Shown in pieces: positions 6,201-7,448 of a DNA stretch of 7,448 bases. The notes beneath the pieces were generated by a model. That model was given only the letters and a program-made list of their open reading frames with translations. It searched no databases and was not told the DNA's origin. A program made the translations under genes and the position numbers. Source of the stretch: Bacteroidota bacterium (GTDB lineage: Bacteria > Bacteroidota > Bacteroidia > Bacteroidales > VadinHA17). Position 1 is the first letter of the stretch. Each line of letters opens with the position of its first letter. The DNA lies in assembly GCA_016868515.1 (NCBI GenBank), contig VGGM01000066.1, positions 1-7,448 of the forward strand, given 5' to 3'.

Positions 6201-7448
6201 ATGAGAAGAAAACTTATAAAAAAACTGGCCCTGCTGACAACGGGCGCAGGCATGGCAGGTTGTGGCAGTACGACAACTGAAACCATACAGCCCAACATCC
6301 TTTTTATAATGAGCGATGACCATGCTTATCAGGCGATAAGTGCCTATGGCCACGGGCTGAACCAGACACCCAACATCGACAGGCTTGCCGAAGAGGGAGC
6401 TATTTTTACACGGGCCTGCGTGGCAAATTCCATCTCTGCACCCAGCAGGGCAACACTACTTACGGGAAAACACAGTCATGTAAACGGCAAAACCGACAAC
6501 CGTCAGCCGTTTAACTGGGATCAGCCCAGCTTCCCGAAGCTGATGCAGGCAAAAGGCTACCAGACAGCAATGATAGGGAAGATACACCTCGATGGTATAC
6601 CCCAGGGCTTCGATTTTTCAATGGTGCTGCCGGGCCAGGGGCAGTATTACAATCCCGATTTCCTTGTTGACGGTGAGAGGGTCAGGACAGAGGGGTACTG
6701 TACCGACATTATAACTGACCTGACACTTGACTGGCTTAAGAATAAGCGTGTTGCAGATAAGCCCTTCCTGCTTCTATACCATCAGAAAGCTCCGCACCGC
6801 AACTGGCAGCCGGCACCCGAGTATCTTACCCTTTATGACGACATTACCTTTGACCCTCCGGCCAATTTCTTTGACGATTATTCAGGAAGAGGCACGGCGG
6901 CAAGAGAGCAGGAGATGCAGATAGACGGACATGCACGGTGGGGACATGACTTTAAATTCCTCGTCGACCCTGATGGCGACACCACTGACGTAGCAGCCCA
7001 GCTTCGGCGGTTCACTCCTGAACAGAAGGAGCTGTGGCTGGCCGCCTACACACCGAAGAATGAGGCAATGAAAGCTGCAAACCTTACTGGCAGGGAGCTT
7101 GCTATCTGGAAGTTCAACCGCTACATTAAAGACTACCTGCGCACAATAAAGTCGGTTGACGATGGTGTAGGGGAAGTGCTTGACTGGCTGGAGCAAGCCG
7201 GACTTTCCGAAAACACCATTGTGATATACACCTCCGACCAGGGTTTTTATCTGGGTGAGCATGGGTGGTTTGACAAGAGGTTCATGTACGAAGAGTCATT
7301 CCGAACCCCGTTGCTTATCAGGTATCCCAAAGAGATAAAACCTGGAACGAAAATCGATAAGCTTGTTCAGAACATCGATCTCGCTCCGACCTTCCTCGAC
7401 TATGCCGGCATTGAAATACCTGAGGATATTCAGGGTGAGTCGTTCCGC
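6201..7448 (+). CDS. S1-family sulfatase, probable N-acetylglucosamine-6-sulfatase-like, lipoprotein (3' partial)
   Basis: The frame is open from the ATG at 6201 to the window edge, giving 416 residues; relatives are about 500-550, so the C-terminus is missing. The signal peptide begins MRRKLIKK and ends GMAGC (Cys21), supporting this start. Metal residues are Asp39-Asp40 in MSDDHAYQAISAYG, and the formylglycine motif is SAPSR at 79-83 with Ser79 as the modified residue. GKIHLDG follows with Lys127 and His129, then HQKAPHR with His199, and TSDQG with Asp346-Gln347 followed by FYLGEHGWFDKR. The DDHAYQAISAYG start, the FFDDYSGRGTAAREQEM segment and the GEHGWFDK segment resemble sulfatases acting on 6-sulfated N-acetylglucosamine (SulfAtlas S1_11 type). 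That resemblance is from memory, so the substrate is a moderate-confidence call. It lies 31 bases after the first sulfatase on the same strand, with no terminator-like hairpin between, so it is probably in the same operon. Confidence 0.94.
   Translation, partial: MRRKLIKKLALLTTGAGMAGCGSTTTETIQPNILFIMSDDHAYQAISAYGHGLNQTPNIDRLAEEGAIFTRACVANSISAPSRATLLTGKHSHVNGKTDNRQPFNWDQPSFPKLMQAKGYQTAMIGKIHLDGIPQGFDFSMVLPGQGQYYNPDFLVDGERVRTEGYCTDIITDLTLDWLKNKRVADKPFLLLYHQKAPHRNWQPAPEYLTLYDDITFDPPANFFDDYSGRGTAAREQEMQIDGHARWGHDFKFLVDPDGDTTDVAAQLRRFTPEQKELWLAAYTPKNEAMKAANLTGRELAIWKFNRYIKDYLRTIKSVDDGVGEVLDWLEQAGLSENTIVIYTSDQGFYLGEHGWFDKRFMYEESFRTPLLIRYPKEIKPGTKIDKLVQNIDLAPTFLDYAGIEIPEDIQGESFR

Noticed and set aside
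6882..7262. Minus-strand 126-residue open frame opposite the second sulfatase.
   Set aside because: The plus-strand frame encodes conserved sulfatase segments over the same bases (TSDQG, GEHGWFDK), so the antisense frame is a shadow.

Overview
This window looks like part of a carbohydrate- and sulfate-processing gene neighbourhood from a Bacteroidota (Bacteroidetes) bacterium, probably of a gut, sediment or marine type. The grounds are the gene content (a GH3 glycosidase, a lipoprotein beta-lactamase-fold hydrolase, an S9 peptidase and two lipoprotein sulfatases with Ser-type active sites), the lack of clear Shine-Dalgarno sequences before the chosen starts, and moderate GC. No RNA gene, mobile element or CRISPR array is visible. 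The organism assignment is inference.

Layout: (1) Bases 2-1327, plus strand: the C-terminal part of a GH3 beta-glycosidase most like bacterial beta-xylosidases; its 5' end lies outside the window. (2) It converges, with only 15 bases between stop codons, on a minus-strand pair: an S9 prolyl-oligopeptidase-family peptidase (4472 to 2466) followed 46 bases later by a beta-lactamase/PBP-fold serine hydrolase (2419 to 1343). (3) A 131-base divergent control region (4473-4603) contains a 7-bp-arm inverted repeat and two short palindromes centred 20 bases apart. (4) Plus strand: two S1-family sulfatases in tandem, 31 bases apart. The first (4604-6169) is complete; the second (6201 to the window end) is cut at its 3' end and resembles N-acetylglucosamine-6-sulfatases.

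How they fit together: the sulfatases would remove sulfate esters from a glycan, and the GH3 enzyme would release terminal sugars, all in the periplasm or at the cell surface. Both sulfatases have serine at the formylglycine position, so they depend on an anaerobic sulfatase-maturing radical-SAM enzyme encoded elsewhere. The peptidase and serine hydrolase are also exported; they may belong to a separate peptide-scavenging or ester-cleaving operon that shares the divergent promoter region. No SusC/SusD pair, regulator or transporter is visible, so calling this a polysaccharide utilization locus is inference. I see no evidence for a wholly new system. The most notable items are the palindromic elements in the divergent region and the two sulfatases of apparently different subfamilies in one likely operon.
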